The position numbers and the translations under genes are program-made. DNA of 64,000 bases, taken from assembly GCA_963921195.1 (NCBI GenBank), contig OY992537.1, forward strand, positions 74,840,894 to 74,904,893. The letters run 5' to 3'. Positions 11,101-22,047 of the stretch are shown piece after piece; the stretch's first letter is position 1, and the number at the start of each line of letters is the position of its first letter. Under the pieces are notes generated by a model. It saw only the letters and a program-made list of their open reading frames with translations. It was not told the origin of the DNA and ran no database searches. The stretch is from Pegoplata infirma (Eukaryota > Arthropoda > Insecta > Diptera > Anthomyiidae).

Positions 11101-12757
11101 ACGATATTTTCTTTTAATTTTCCAAACAATTTAAAGCTTTGTCCTAATTTAAATGCAGTTTTGTATACATTGTATACAAATAATCAAATAATCTTAATAC
11201 AAGAACCATGGGCAGTCAAAGGACGAGTTTGTGGTTTAAGTTTGATTAGATGGGGATCAATCTTGTATGACACAAGATCACTGCGGCCACGGGCCTGTAT
11301 GGTTGTCCCTAGGACAATCGAGAGCTCGGTGTTGAGGCAATTTTGTTGCCAAGACGTCGTTGCAATTAGTGTGCGATTTCGTATAGAGGGTAAAGTGGTA
11401 GAGACTATTGTTGTATCTGCCTATCTGCCCTATGATTCTATTTATCCCCCGCCTTCTGAGGAGTTAATTAGAGTCATACGATACGCGGAGGCCAACAACT
11501 TGGGGTTGATTATTGGATGCGATGCCAATTCTCAGCACATCATCTGGGGTAGCACAAAGTGCAACTCTAGAGGTAACAAATTGTTGGACTTCATCTTGTC
11601 TTCAAATCTGGTGATTCAAAATGTTGGGAATTCTCCAACGTTTGTCACTCAACGAAGGCAACAGGTCATTGATCTTACCTTATCTAACAGTAAGGCGAGT
11701 TCAATGATAAGGGATTGGCGTGTTCTTGATGTGGTATCCTTGTCGGACCACCGCTACATCGAGTTTAGGCTTGGGATTGATAAACCTACAATCCCACAGG
11801 GCCGAAACCCTCGAAAAGCTGATTGGAAAAGATTTGAGGAATTACTTCATCAAAGATTACGTCCCATCCCAATACCTAGTTGTATAGGGTCGGTTGAAGT
11901 GGAGTCTGAGAAATTGGGTAAAACTTTGACTGACTGCTATGAGACTGTTTGTCCGTTAAGGAAAAGCAGACCAGGTACCTCAGTCCCTTGGTGGAACGTG
12001 GAACTTGGTAAGCTGAGGAAAAGTTCAAGAAAGCTTCTGAATAGAGCCTTAAAATCTCGAAAGGATGCTGACTGGAACAATTACCACCTCATGCAAAAGG
12101 AATATAAGAAAAAAGTTAGGGAAGCCAAACTTGAGTCTTATAGGACTTTCTGTGAGGAGGTAAATGGTACGAGGGATACGGCAAGACTCTGTAAAATCTT
12201 TCAAAAAGATAGTTCAGCGAAGCTTGATTCCCTCAGAAAGCCAGATGGTACCTACACAAACAACCAACAGGAGGTCAATGATATTCTGTTATCTACTCAC
12301 TCTCCAGGATGCAAAGTGACAACGATAAATACAGATATTATTGAGAGTCCTGTTGGTAATACTACATGTAGGGACTGGTATATAGCATCTAGGGTAGTTT
12401 CTGAGGAATCGATCAGGTACGCCTTATCTTCCTTTGATAACTATAAATCCCCTGGACCAGATGGTATATACCCTATGATGTTGAAGAGTGGTGGAGATAC
12501 CCTAGTGAAGGTACTTAAAAATATCTTCAGAGCCAGCCTGGCTTATGGGTATGTTCCATCATCTTGGTGCGATGTCAAGGTTGTTTTTATTCCCAAACCT
12601 GGGAAGGAGGACTACACCTTGGCAAAAAGTTTTAGACCAATCAGTTTATCATCCTTTCTACTGAAAAGTCTTGAGCGAATGGTTGAGAAATTCATTAGGT
12701 CAGTAGCATTAATCGAATGCCCCCTAAATAGTCAGCAACACGCGTATCAGAGTGGTA
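11101..12757 (+). pseudogene. LINE ORF2 part 1: AP endonuclease and start of RT
   Basis: The frame is open from before 11101 to the MITE. The AP-like endonuclease cleaves target DNA to prime reverse transcription; visible motifs are LIQEPW (Glu codon 11203), GCDANSQ (Asp at 11521) and SDHR (about 11743). A basic linker follows, then RT motifs KSPGPDGIY (about 12448), VVFIPKPGK and SFRPISLSS. The frame opens in sequence of the nested TIR element, so the true N-terminus is missing and the first catalytic Asn region is not clear. At 12757 the frame runs into the MITE, where it stays open for 17 foreign codons before a stop at 12808. Codon use is less A+T-rich than the surroundings, as expected for a recently coding LINE. 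Confidence 0.9.
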
Positions 12758-13253
12758 CACAGAAAGAATTAAAAACGAAAGTCAATCAACAAAAACGCGG
12801 ATTCAATTAATTTTTTAATTGAAACTCCTCCGATAAAGAAAATTGTTATACCAATCATCAAATTGTAGGTGATTAATTGATTTTTATTTCAATTAATCAT
12901 TTTTTCGATTTTGATCAAAAATTTGATTGATTTTTTATTTAAAGTCAATTAAAATAATTATTGATTTAACAAATGAATTTTACGCTTATGGGAAAATTAT
13001 GAAGAAATTCATATTTTTTGCTTTCCAATATGTTGCCGACAATAAAAAAAAAGTAAAACCGTAGTAAAGAGTATATTTTTGAACTAATGTATTCAAATAA
13101 ATTGAAGCGAAAAAAAATCTGGTATGTTGAAAATTTGTAATTCGACAGTTAAAGAAAATAACAAAAATTTCAATCAAAACATTGATTGACTCATTTAAAT
13201 TTTGTTGATCAATAAATTTAATTGAAAATTTTTAGCCAATAATTTTTTGTGTG
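12758..13253. mobile_element. TA-inserted MITE inside LINE RT
   Basis: The ends are CACAGAAAGAATT and, reverse-complemented, CACACAAAAAATT, flanked by TA at 12756 and 13254. Removing the insert and one TA restores an open RT frame across the site, reading S-G-R-S-C-E-S, which confirms both the ends and the TA duplication. The interior is very A+T-rich with AATTGATT words. It carries no transposase. Confidence 0.9.
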
Positions 13254-13255
13254 TA

Positions 13256-13776
13256 GATCTTGTGAGTCGGCACTTCACGATCTTGTGGTCAATATTGAGA
13301 AGGGCATTGACAAACAAGACTATACTCTGGGTGTTTTTGTTGATATTGAGGGCGCTTTTGATAATGCTACTTTCGACTCTATGAAAACTTCGGCTGAATT
13401 GCATGGCGTGGATCCAGTTCTAGTCAAGTGGATTCATTTTATGCTCTCCCGGAGATTGTTGACGGCTGAAGATGAGTGGGGCACAAAAGTAACGGTTGAG
13501 GTTAGTAGAGGTTGCCCCCAAGGGGGTGTTCTCTCTCCTTTGCTGTGGTGTTTTGTGGTAAACTCACTCTTGGTTGAAATACAAGCTCTAGGTGTACACA
13601 TACAGGCATACGCTGACGATGTGTGCGCATTAGTATCCGGAAAGTCACTTAACTTGGTATGCAAAAAAATGCAGACCGTTATTGACTTGATGGACAACTG
13701 GTGCAATCGACATGGATTGTCTGTCAATCCAAATAAGACAACACTCGTGTTGTTCACGCGAAGAACCAAACATTAG
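13256..13776 (+). pseudogene. LINE ORF2 part 2: RT palm
   Basis: This continues the frame of part 1 after the MITE. The reverse transcriptase palm motifs are all present: VDIEGAFDN (first catalytic Asp region, about 13339), SRGCPQGGVLSPLLW (about 13507) and AYADDV (13606-13623), the last holding the paired catalytic Asp residues. It ends at an in-frame TAG (13774-13776) after FTRRTKH. The frame continues on the other side, so the TAG is a nonsense change and not the natural end. Confidence 0.9.
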
Positions 13777-15231
13777 GGTCTTCCGCTTCCTACGTTGAAG
13801 GGCATAACTCTTCAACTGTCCACAGAAGTTAAGTATTTAGGGGTTACCCTAGATAGTAAACTAATGTGGACAAAACATGTTGAACAAAAAGTTTCACGGG
13901 CACTTCGGATTTTCTGGCAGTGTCGGCGTGCTTTTGGGAAGACATGGGGTCTAAGACCCGCTAATGTACATTGGATGTACATAGCTGTAATTAGACCTAT
14001 TGTGACGTATGCGGCTGTAGTCTGGTGGCCGAGAACGATGGTAAAAACTATTCGATCCAAGCTAAACGGACTGCAAAGAGCGGCTGCCTTGGGAATTACT
14101 GGTGCCATGAGCACCACCCCAGGCGCAGCTCTGGACGCTATGTTAGATATGCTTCCCTTGGACTTACATATCCAAGGAGAAGCCATGAAATCTTTGTGCC
14201 GGCTCCGCAAAAGCGGAACATGGCATGGGGAGTACAATGCGGGACATGGTCGTCTGTTCAATAGGCTATCGGAACTTTGTCCGATGTTTTCTATGCCTTT
14301 GGACAATACAACCTCTTGCATCGAGTTTGGTAGGAAGTTTACTGTAATATTTCCGAGTAGGGAAGACTGGGGAAACCCAGCAGACCTACTGAAAAATTAC
14401 ACGGATACTTTCTACACGGATGGATCCAGTACCTTAAATGGCTCTGGGTCTGGCTGGTATTTGGACGATGCGACCAAATGCTATATTGCTATGGGAAAAA
14501 TGGCTACAGTATTTCAGACTGAAATATTTGCTATTTTGGACGTAGCGACCTGGATAATTGGGAACAGATGGAGTAATAGGAGAATCAGTATTTGCAGTGA
14601 CAGCCAGGCTGCACTCATTGCACTTGAATCTCCAGTCACTTCATCCAAAATTGTCCAGGAATGTAGACGCAGACTCAATGAGGTCTCATGTGGGAATAGC
14701 GTCAGTCTTCTGTGGGTTCCGGGTCATAGGGGAATACGGGGAAACGAGATTGCTGACTCTTTGGCAAATCTTGGCTCTGATACAATTCCTTACAATCCGG
14801 AACCTCAAATTGGTATTGGCTTGACATGGCTGATGCGTTGGATCAACTCTCATATGAAAGCAACTTTCATGGAAAGATGGTCAAATGAGTTGGCATGCAA
14901 GAATACCAAACGTTTTGTAATTAAGCCAGACAAGAAAGTGGCTAACTATCTACTCAGTCTCAGTAGAATAGACTGTCGCAGACTTACTGGCTTAATTACG
15001 GGACACAATGCCTGTGCTCGTCATATGACGAGATTAGGTGTCTTATCAGACCCATTATGCGTGGCTTGTCTTGAGGATGATGACACAACTGAACATTATG
15101 TATGTTGTTGTCCAGCGTTCTCAAGGGCTAGACTGCGGATATTGGGTTCTGATATTCTGTCTATGGACACGGTCCATGGACTTCCCTTGTCTGATTTTCT
15201 CAAGTTTGTGAAAGCAACTGAGAAATTCTGA
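13777..15231 (+). pseudogene. LINE ORF2 part 3: RT thumb, RNase H, Cys/His tail
   Basis: It is in frame with part 2 and open to TGA at 15229. It begins with the RT thumb (TEVKYLGVTLDSKLMW). RNase H, which removes RNA from the RNA/DNA hybrid, shows the usual acidic set: YTDGSS (Asp about 14419), QTEIFAI (Glu 14521), CSDSQAAL (Asp 14598) and GNEIADSLA (Asp 14755). LTGLITGH and a C-x2-C-x8-H-x2-C motif (CVAC...EHYVC) follow. The first Met after the stop is at 13795, but no promoter or independent role is expected. Part of a dead element. Confidence 0.9.
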
Positions 15232-15339
15232 GCAAGCACTTTTCTTCCTTTTTCTTCTCAACCTTTTATCACCCTTACTTAATCTTTCTTTTCTGGGTAC
15301 GGTACAATGGACTATTTTAAGTCTGAGCGCCATGGACTT

Positions 15340-15365
15340 GCCTAAAAATTTACCCATTTTTAGGC
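15340..15365 (+). other. 3' UTR hairpin of LINE
   Basis: A perfect 10-bp stem GCCTAAAAAT / ATTTTTAGGC encloses the loop TTACCC, 15 bases before the CTCAA tail. Many LINEs have a 3' structure that their RT recognises; that role here is inferred. The smaller LINE at 5015 also has hairpins just before its pentamer tail. Confidence 0.65.
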
Positions 15366-15379
15366 TTGTACAACCCACC

Positions 15380-15399
15380 CTCAACTCAACTCAACTCAA
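15380..15399 (+). repeat. (CTCAA)4 tail of LINE
   Basis: Four CTCAA pentamers close the LINE in place of poly(A). Short tandem 3' tails are known in RNase H-bearing LINEs. The related fragment at 5015 ends in CCTAA pentamers. Confidence 0.8.
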
Positions 15400-15410
15400 T
15401 ACATTGTATA

Positions 15411-15846
15411 ACAATTTTCTTCAATAACAACTGCGTACGACTTATAATATGATGCCAATCATTATAGTGCGTTGGATAACCCAAAAAACAAAAAGATGTT
15501 GTTCGGTTTTAATAAAAGTTTTTTTTAATGTAAAATATAATAGAAACAAAATTAATAACAAGTGTGTGTTAAATTCGGCTTTGCCGTATCTTTTTTACCC
15601 TCCAATATGTAATACACCTTTTCCCATGCGATAAATAAATAGTTTTCGACAGAGACGTCTAGAACGCGTTTGTGTTAGAGGGGGTGTAGCATAGCTGTAA
15701 ATATTTACAAACTCATTTATTTTAATTTTTACGCTTAAACATTACAAATTTATTAATATTTTGGATTAATTTCTGTAACCACGCCTCTAAAAATTGTTTT
15801 TGATGATCCACTTGGTCCAAGTAAAAGCCCAAGAACTTAAAAAAAA
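15411..15846. other. Interval without a recognisable gene
   Basis: Short frames only. There is no clear repeat match within the window. Confidence 0.4.
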
Positions 15847-16078
15847 ACAAGTCAAAAAGTTATAGTCGGTCAACACCGACCATTTGATACCCTACACCAT
15901 TGTTTTCCGGAAAATGGGTCCCAAGTCCAAACATGGACCGATTGGATCTGTCTTTTGTTAGATCTTTATTTAGTGTAGAAAACACACACAGATCAAATTT
16001 TAGTGGTATTGGCTTATTTTTTTTATCAATAGACCGATTTAACTGAATATCGATCGAAATTTTTATAAGGTGGACTTA

Positions 16079-17467
16079 CAAGGGAAGTCTCCCAAGTGTC
16101 ACCCGCGGATCTTTATGGAATTTTGTAGATCTGAAAAAATGAAGGACACATATTTCTTTTAGCGGCCCAAATTCATATTTAGGGGGTAAAAAGGAGGGGG
16201 AAGATAAGGCAATTTTTCAGTTTTTTTTTCGTTTATCTCCTATATTATGCTAAGAAACATAGTCATGTTACATACGAAATGAAAGGTCTTTGGAAAACCT
16301 ATCTACATGTGCTACACTCAACCAAAAATCATTGTATTCCCAAAGAAAATCAATGTAAATTCAACAGAAATCATTGTTGATTTTGACCCTACAAATATTT
16401 ATGTTGATTTCAATAAAAATTGTTGTCAGTTTTTGTAAAAGTTGATCAACTCGTTTTTTTGTAAATCAACTCGTATTTTTTGTAAACTCAACTCATATTT
16501 TTGTTGATATAAGAAATATTATTAATAAAAAAAGCTTGTTGTTATTTGTTAATATTCTTTTATTAAGTAAAAATCACAATATTTTTTAGAATTATCACCG
16601 GCTTTTTAAGCTGCAATATTTCACCACAAGATTTTCACACACTTCGTTTATTTATGTTTTGCACTCGTAAGCCATTCTCCAGTTTTCTAATGACACCAAA
16701 TCAAAAGCCTTAAAAAAAAACAAACAAAAGTATAATATAGTATAAATACATAAAGTAACTAATGTATTTTATTACTTACCAAATATTTACAGATCAGAAT
16801 CTGATCATCAGATCCTAATTTAATTTATTTTTATAATATTAAATATTTTTATAAGAAACAAACACATAAAATAATTTTATAAGAGACAAACAAATTTCAC
16901 ATTGCAATGCATTGCTACCAACTTGATAATACAAAAATGAACGAACAGGGTTGTTTTTTCTTTTTTGGTTTTATCTATTGAATTCTGTATAAGCGATGTA
17001 AAGAGTTGATTCAACTTTACTGATTATTCAACGATATCAACATTAATTTTTGTTGAATACGGCAATATTCTGTAAAACTTGATCTACAATGGGTTTACTA
17101 ATTTTTCTACTAAGATATTTCTATGAGTGTAAGAACGTGTCCAAACATGCACAACTTTTCGTCATATTGAGTAAAATACCAAAATTTTAGGACATTTTTG
17201 TTAACAAGTCGAAAAATATTAACTTCTTACGCCCGTTGTTAGCACCACGAGATAGGTATTTTCAATACCTTTAATCTGATACTACACATGCCTATATTAA
17301 TTTTGTTTAAATAGGCGTAAATCGTAAAAAACTGAAAAAGGTCAATTTCCCCCCGTACAAATCGACCCCCTCTAAAAATGAGTTTGGGCCGCTACAAAAA
17401 AATACGTGTCGAATTAATTTTCGTTCTTAACAACATATTAACAGGGACACCAGGGAGACTTCCCTTG
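16079..17467. mobile_element. TTA-flanked element with CAAGGGAAG ends
   Basis: The ends CAAGGGAAGTCTCCC and, reverse-complemented, CAAGGGAAGTCTCCCTGG are flanked by TTA on each side (16076-16078, 17468-17470). Removing it joins GGTGGACTTA to GTCCAAAAAT. The element at 34301-34888 has the same ends and target. The 3-bp TTA target fits PIF/Harbinger. It carries the insertion at 16315-17129. Inner arms include GGGCCGCTA... words in opposite orientations. Confidence 0.7.
16315..17129. mobile_element. Possible TA-inserted element (CACTCA ends)
   Basis: It starts TA|CACTCAACCAAAAATC and ends ATGAGTG|TA. The terminal match is short (CACTCA), so the ends rest mostly on the TA flanks and on resemblance to other CACTCAAA elements. 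TTGTTGATTT words recur. No gene. Confidence 0.5.
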
Positions 17468-18497
17468 TTAGTCCAAAAATGATCCAATTATATTCCGATT
17501 TGATAAGGTTACTAAAGTACACGTTTAACACCTAAAAATAAAATTTTTATCAAATATTTCCATTTTTATGAATTTTGAGGGAATTATGTGAATATCGGGA
17601 GGGTGGTTTGTATGGGGACTGAAGGACTGATCCGATTCCTTTGAAATATGAAATGATGATTCGTGCACACAAAATTTGATAACCTGCTAAATTTTAAAGC
17701 AATATCTATTATAATGCGGTTATTACAGTCATTAAGCCGATTCCAAAGGTGGCGTTTGTATGGGGGCTAGGTCTTAATATGGACCGATTTTCTTCAATTT
17801 TAATAGGCTTCGTCCTTGGGCCAAAAGATGCTTAAGTTTCAAATTTAAAGTCAATTGATTGAAAATTGCGACCTGTATCGGGCTTAAACCGATAGATGGA
17901 CAGACGGACGGACGGACACCCGGATGGACGGACGGACATCGCTAAATCGGCTCAAAAAGTAATTCTGAGTCGAACGGTATACTTGAAGGTATGTCTAGGA
18001 CCAATATTTCGGGTAGTTACAAACATCAGCACAAACTCAATATACCCTGTACCACAGAGTGGTGTAGGGTATAAAAAGTTAAACAAATTTGTAAAAAAAC
18101 ATGTAGAAAAATTGGTTTTCTGAGATTGTTTTATTTATTTAAAGTGAACTTTTTTCTATCTGGTCCGATTTTTCCCATCTCCGAACTTGCCAAATCTTCA
18201 GGAGGGTATCTCTTTTATTTTAGACTGTTTATTGTCCTTTACAGACAGACGTTCGGACATACGGACTACGTTAGAACTACTACTTTTTCAATAAAATAAA
18301 TACTTGATGGGGTCCTATACCGATATTTTGATTCATTACACACAGAATGTCAAAGTAAGTACACCCCCATACTGTGGTTTGAGTGAATAAACACAATTTC
18401 AAGTAACTATGTTTGCTGGGTCATTTTGAATTTATATAAAGTACAAACATATGTATGTATATATCCAGTGTTATATAAATACACCCATATACTCGTA

Positions 18498-18755
18498 CAC
18501 TCAAAGTAATTCTGCAGTAAAAATATTAGTAAGTGATTTGGTACCAAAATCTACTAATAAGTTACTAATTACCAGTAGTACGGTAGTTTTTTAGTATCTT
18601 CAAAGTACTAAAATTAGTAATTTTTACTGGTTTTGAATAATATTAGTAAAAAATTTTAGTGTTGATTACCAACGCCTGCACTAGATCATTTTGGACTAAA
18701 AAATTAGTTCATTAGTAAAATTTTTAGTATTGAATACCCACGTTTTTTTTGGGTG
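18498..18755. mobile_element. Small TA-inserted MITE (CACTCAAA ends)
   Basis: The left end is CACTCAAAGTAATTC and the right end, reverse-complemented, is CACCCAAAAAAAACG, flanked by TA at 18496 and 18756. ATTAGTAA and TTACTAAT words dominate the 258 bp. No gene. Confidence 0.55.
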
Positions 18756-18757
18756 TA

Positions 18758-19189
18758 CATACATTTATATAAGTTTACTTCAACTTGACTATTGGTTATT
18801 TTTTTTGGTTTTGTTGTTATGGTTGTTTTATTTCAATGTAAATACTTCATGGTGGAAAACTTTGCCAATTTATGTAATTAAATTTTTCTTTTTATATTTC
18901 TGTTTTACTTGGCTTCATTTAACAATAAAACTATGTTAATACTAGTTGCCAGCTTGAATTGTGTTAGTGACATTTGAAACTAAAGACAGAAAATAACAGA
19001 CAATTTGTAATGATAGTTTCCGAGTGTCAATAATAGACTGTCCCATCGAAGTGAAAATTGTACTAACAAAAAATAACTTTCACTTTTCATTTTTAATTAA
19101 AATTTTGTCATATTTACAAATTATTTAATTGTATTGACAAATTATCTTGTAAAAACAATTTAAATTAATTTATTAATTAATGCAATCAT
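18758..19189. other. Interval without a recognisable gene
   Basis: It is A+T-rich with hydrophobic-looking short frames from T-runs. No motif was recognised. Confidence 0.4.
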
Positions 19190-19480
19190 GTCAGATTCTA
19201 AGATAGAAATTCTTTAGAAAGTTCTCAGATACTGAAAAGTTTTTCCGACAGAAAATTTTTAGATTCTTATACTTACAATTTTTCGTAAAGAATATTCTCA
19301 TATTTTGGGAAATTTATGTCCCAAAATTCTTGGAGTCTGAAACATTTTCCATATAAAAAGCTCTGAAAATCTATGTCTACGGAAAAACTCTCACATACTA
19401 GTTTTTTAGAGAAATTTTCAGATTCTTTAATATTTTTAAAACTTTTTTCTATCAACACAATCTTAAATTTTGAGACTTTT
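19190..19480. repeat. Degenerate AGATTCT...TTTTCTATAGAAAAA repeats
   Basis: Loose repeats of about 35-50 bp built on TCAGATTCT and TTTTTC(T/C)ATAGAAAA. Further tracts of the same type lie at 22245-22490, 35110-35560, 46560-46850 and 49150-49320. Open frames over them reflect the repeat and not a gene. Confidence 0.5.
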
Positions 19481-20009
19481 TTTGAAAATAAATATTTTTT
19501 TGGGATATCTAGGAACAATTTCAATTTAGCACTTTTTGCCCAAATCGGATTTAAATTGAAAAACTGTAATTTTGACATTTCTTGAAAACTATGAGTATTG
19601 AAACCGAATAAGGACAACATTAAACAATTTATCACTTTTTTCACAAATCGAATTTAAATTGAAAAACTGCAATTTGGATTTGTTTCGAAATCTTTGAAAG
19701 ATATTGAAACCGATTAAGGACAACATTAAACCTGTCAAAATAATAAAAAAATAAATTTAGATTTTTTTTTAATGTAACCTCTTTAATGCCAATATTGGTG
19801 CTGAGGCTTTAAATTATTTTTTGTAACATAAATTTATTTGAAATAAACATCTCTAGTAAAAATGATTTTGTATATATCCATGTATAAATTTATACAAATA
19901 TATTTAATTTTACATATAAAAATATAATTATATAAAATTATATATAAAATTGCTCAGATAAGACCAAAACTCGTAACAAATTTTATAAAATGTTATCTGA
20001 GGTTATATG

Positions 20010-21894
20010 TAGGGTGACCATTTTTTTCTGAACTCAAATCAGTACGCCCAAGCTTTTACGTTTATATTTTCGTGAAATACCTCTCTAAAAACTCTTTTTT
20101 ATGGCAAAACACTGATAATTTTTTCAACACTCAAAAAAAAAATCGGTTAAACTAACAAACTTGGGGCAATTAGTATTTCAGTAAAAACAACTGTTTGAAA
20201 AGAGCTGTTTAAATACAAAGGGTTAAAACAACTGCCTTAAACGCGGTGAGCCTCAGCGATGTTTAGGTTAAACTTTAGTGTCGACGAAAAGTGTAAGCGC
20301 AGTTCGATTTCTAAAAGATTAAATGTCACAAAACTGTTAACAGCGAAATCGTTGCAGCTCGCATTCGCGAGATAACGCGAAATTAGTGTTTTTGAATTTT
20401 TTAAAAATTTTACACTTTTTTTTACACTTTTCGTCGACACTAAAGTTGAACATAAACATCGCTGAGGCTCGCCGTGTAAACTGTTGTCGTTATTTTGCAA
20501 AAATGTAACTGACTTCAAAAAACTTCATTTGAACGTTGATCGCTTCAGTGCAGAAATTATTACAAAATAAAACCCACAGGTTTAGAGTTTAAGAAAATCT
20601 CTCAAATTCTGAGGACTTTTTTTCCATAAGTTTTGATAACTCTGACTTTTATAAAACTTCCCAAATAAAAAGCACATGTTTTTTAAATAGCGGCTGATGT
20701 TCTAAGTGATTTGTCCAACAAATTCTGAAGACCTCACCGAACATCTCAGAATCATTTGAATATCTTTCTAAAAATATAAAAAATCCATCATCTCGTAAAC
20801 TGTTCGTTTAGAAACCATAGATTACACAGCTCAACAAGAAAATGCGTATTGGATTCTGGTTATTGATTTGGATAGTGTTTGTTGCGCTGATTTCAAATCC
20901 GGAGCCGAAATTTGTCTATCACGTCAGTATTTTGAGTAATTCGCGGTTAAAGTGCCGAAAAAGGAAATTTTTGACCCTTTTTAAAAGCTTATAAAATAAG
21001 ATCCTGAAATGCAAATGACTTTGTATCATGCTCATTCGAAAGCCTGTAATTTTCTCTTAAAGATTAGATAAAATGTTCTAAAAATTTAATTTTCGAAAAT
21101 GGTAAAAAAATCATTAGCAAAAAACCTTCCATTTTTTCAATGTTTAGTTTATTTACACAGTGTTTTTTAACAAATTTCCATACAAATTCATACGTACATT
21201 TTAGATTTAAAGCACTTGTGGCTAATGATTTTTTACCACTTTAGAAAATTAAATTCCAAGAAGATTTGATCTTGTCTGAAAGAGAAAATTACACACTTTC
21301 GAATGAGCTTGATACCAAGTCATTTGCATGTCAGGATCTTATTTTATAGGCGTTCAAAAATGGTCAAAATGGGCATTTTTTGACACTTTAACCGCGATTT
21401 TCTCAAAATTTTGACGTGATAGAAAAATTTGAGTGACCGTTTTGGAATCGGGACACCAAGCCCTATCAACTTTTTTGGTTTCATCCAAAACGCAGCGACA
21501 AACCTCAGATTTGTAGAGCGGTGTTATCGGCGTCTTTTCATATAAACCTTTTCATATTTATAGGATCAAAATAACCTCATGATCAGATACATTTTTGCGT
21601 TAATAAACCTCTTGATTCACGAACTCTGAACTTTTTAAAATTGATTTAACTCAAATTATCTCTTTGTCATACCTAAGTTATAAAAAACTAGTCCGATGAC
21701 TTATTTTATGAAAATTCAAGATGTTGTATAAAATTTTCAAACAAAATAATTTTTTATGTTGAAATGTTCAAAAATCAGTACAATCAGTACATATTTCAAA
21801 AAATCAGTACAAATCAGTACAAGGCCTTTTGATCAGTACACGTGATCAAAAATCAGTACATGTACTGATCAAATCAGTACGTATGGTCAGCCTA
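20010..21894. mobile_element. hAT-type non-autonomous element, copy 2
   Basis: The ends are TAGGGTGACCAT and, reverse-complemented, TAGGCTGACCAT. The 8-bp duplication GTTATATG is perfect (20002-20009, 21895-21902). Its inside matches 4239-5000 in reverse, including GTACTGATT clusters. It is longer than copy 1 by the MITE at 20242-20476 and extra sequence at about 20640-21600, which contains inverted arms (TGAGCTTGATACCAAGTC and related words). No transposase frame. Confidence 0.9.
20242..20476. mobile_element. Palindromic MITE with TTTA-type duplication
   Basis: The ends are CGCGGTGAGCCTCAGCG and, reverse-complemented, CACGGCGAGCCTCAGCG. The inverted match continues through GATGTTTA and CTTTAGTGTCGACGAAAAGTG. 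TAAA lies on each side. The hAT copy at 4239-5000 shows the empty site AACAATTTATGG against AACAGTTTA[insert]TTTAAGG on the matching strand. Most of the 235 bp can fold into one hairpin. The frame over it is incidental. Confidence 0.8.
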
Positions 21895-22047
21895 GTTATA
21901 TGAAACTTTATATAATTTCATACGAATTTTGGTCTTATCTGATTGATTTTTTATATAATTAAATATAATAAGATCTAAATATGTATAAAAAGATATATTT
22001 GTATCAATTTATACATGGCTATATACTAAATTATTTTTACTAGGGAT

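Larger units (their letters stand above)
10163..15402 (+). mobile_element. LINE (non-LTR retrotransposon) with RNase H, disrupted
   Basis: One element carries ORF2 domains in the order endonuclease, reverse transcriptase, RNase H and C-terminal Cys/His motif, then a 3' UTR with a hairpin and a (CTCAA)4 tail. Possible target-site duplications are ATTGTATA at 10155-10162 and 15403-15410; if right, the copy is 5'-truncated and begins just before the nested element at 10167-11100. No ORF1/gag is visible. Coding is interrupted by a MITE (12758-13253) and one in-frame TAG (13774-13776). Domain order with RNase H suggests the I/LOA group of LINEs; I cannot settle the clade by eye. Confidence 0.85.
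15847..18076 (+). repeat. R-family dispersed repeat, copy 2, host of nested elements
   Basis: It begins AACAAGTCAAAAAG with the hairpin GTCGGTCAACACCGAC and ACCCTACACCATTG. It ends CCACAGAGTGGTGTAGGG then TATAAAAAG. A (GACG)n-rich stretch lies at 17895-17940. The same plan (hairpin, ACCCT..., GACG tract, GGGTATAAAA) is seen in the other R copies. The TTA-flanked element at 16079-17467 splits it. Another R-like fragment follows at 18150-18340. Confidence 0.6.
19851..22045. mobile_element. CCC-ended MITE (AT duplication) hosting a hAT element
   Basis: The ends are CTCTAGTAAAAATGATTT and, reverse-complemented, CCCTAGTAAAAATAATTT. Both arms share ATGTATAAATT, ATACAAATATAT and AGATAAGACCAAAA. The flanks are AT on each side (19849, 22046), though A+T-rich context makes this weak on its own. 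Without the hAT element at 20010-21894 it is only about 300 bp, nearly all inverted repeat. Confidence 0.65.

Noticed and set aside
13434..14321. Antisense open frames across the LINE
   Set aside because: They lie opposite recognised RT and RNase H coding and show no homology; shadows of the real frame.
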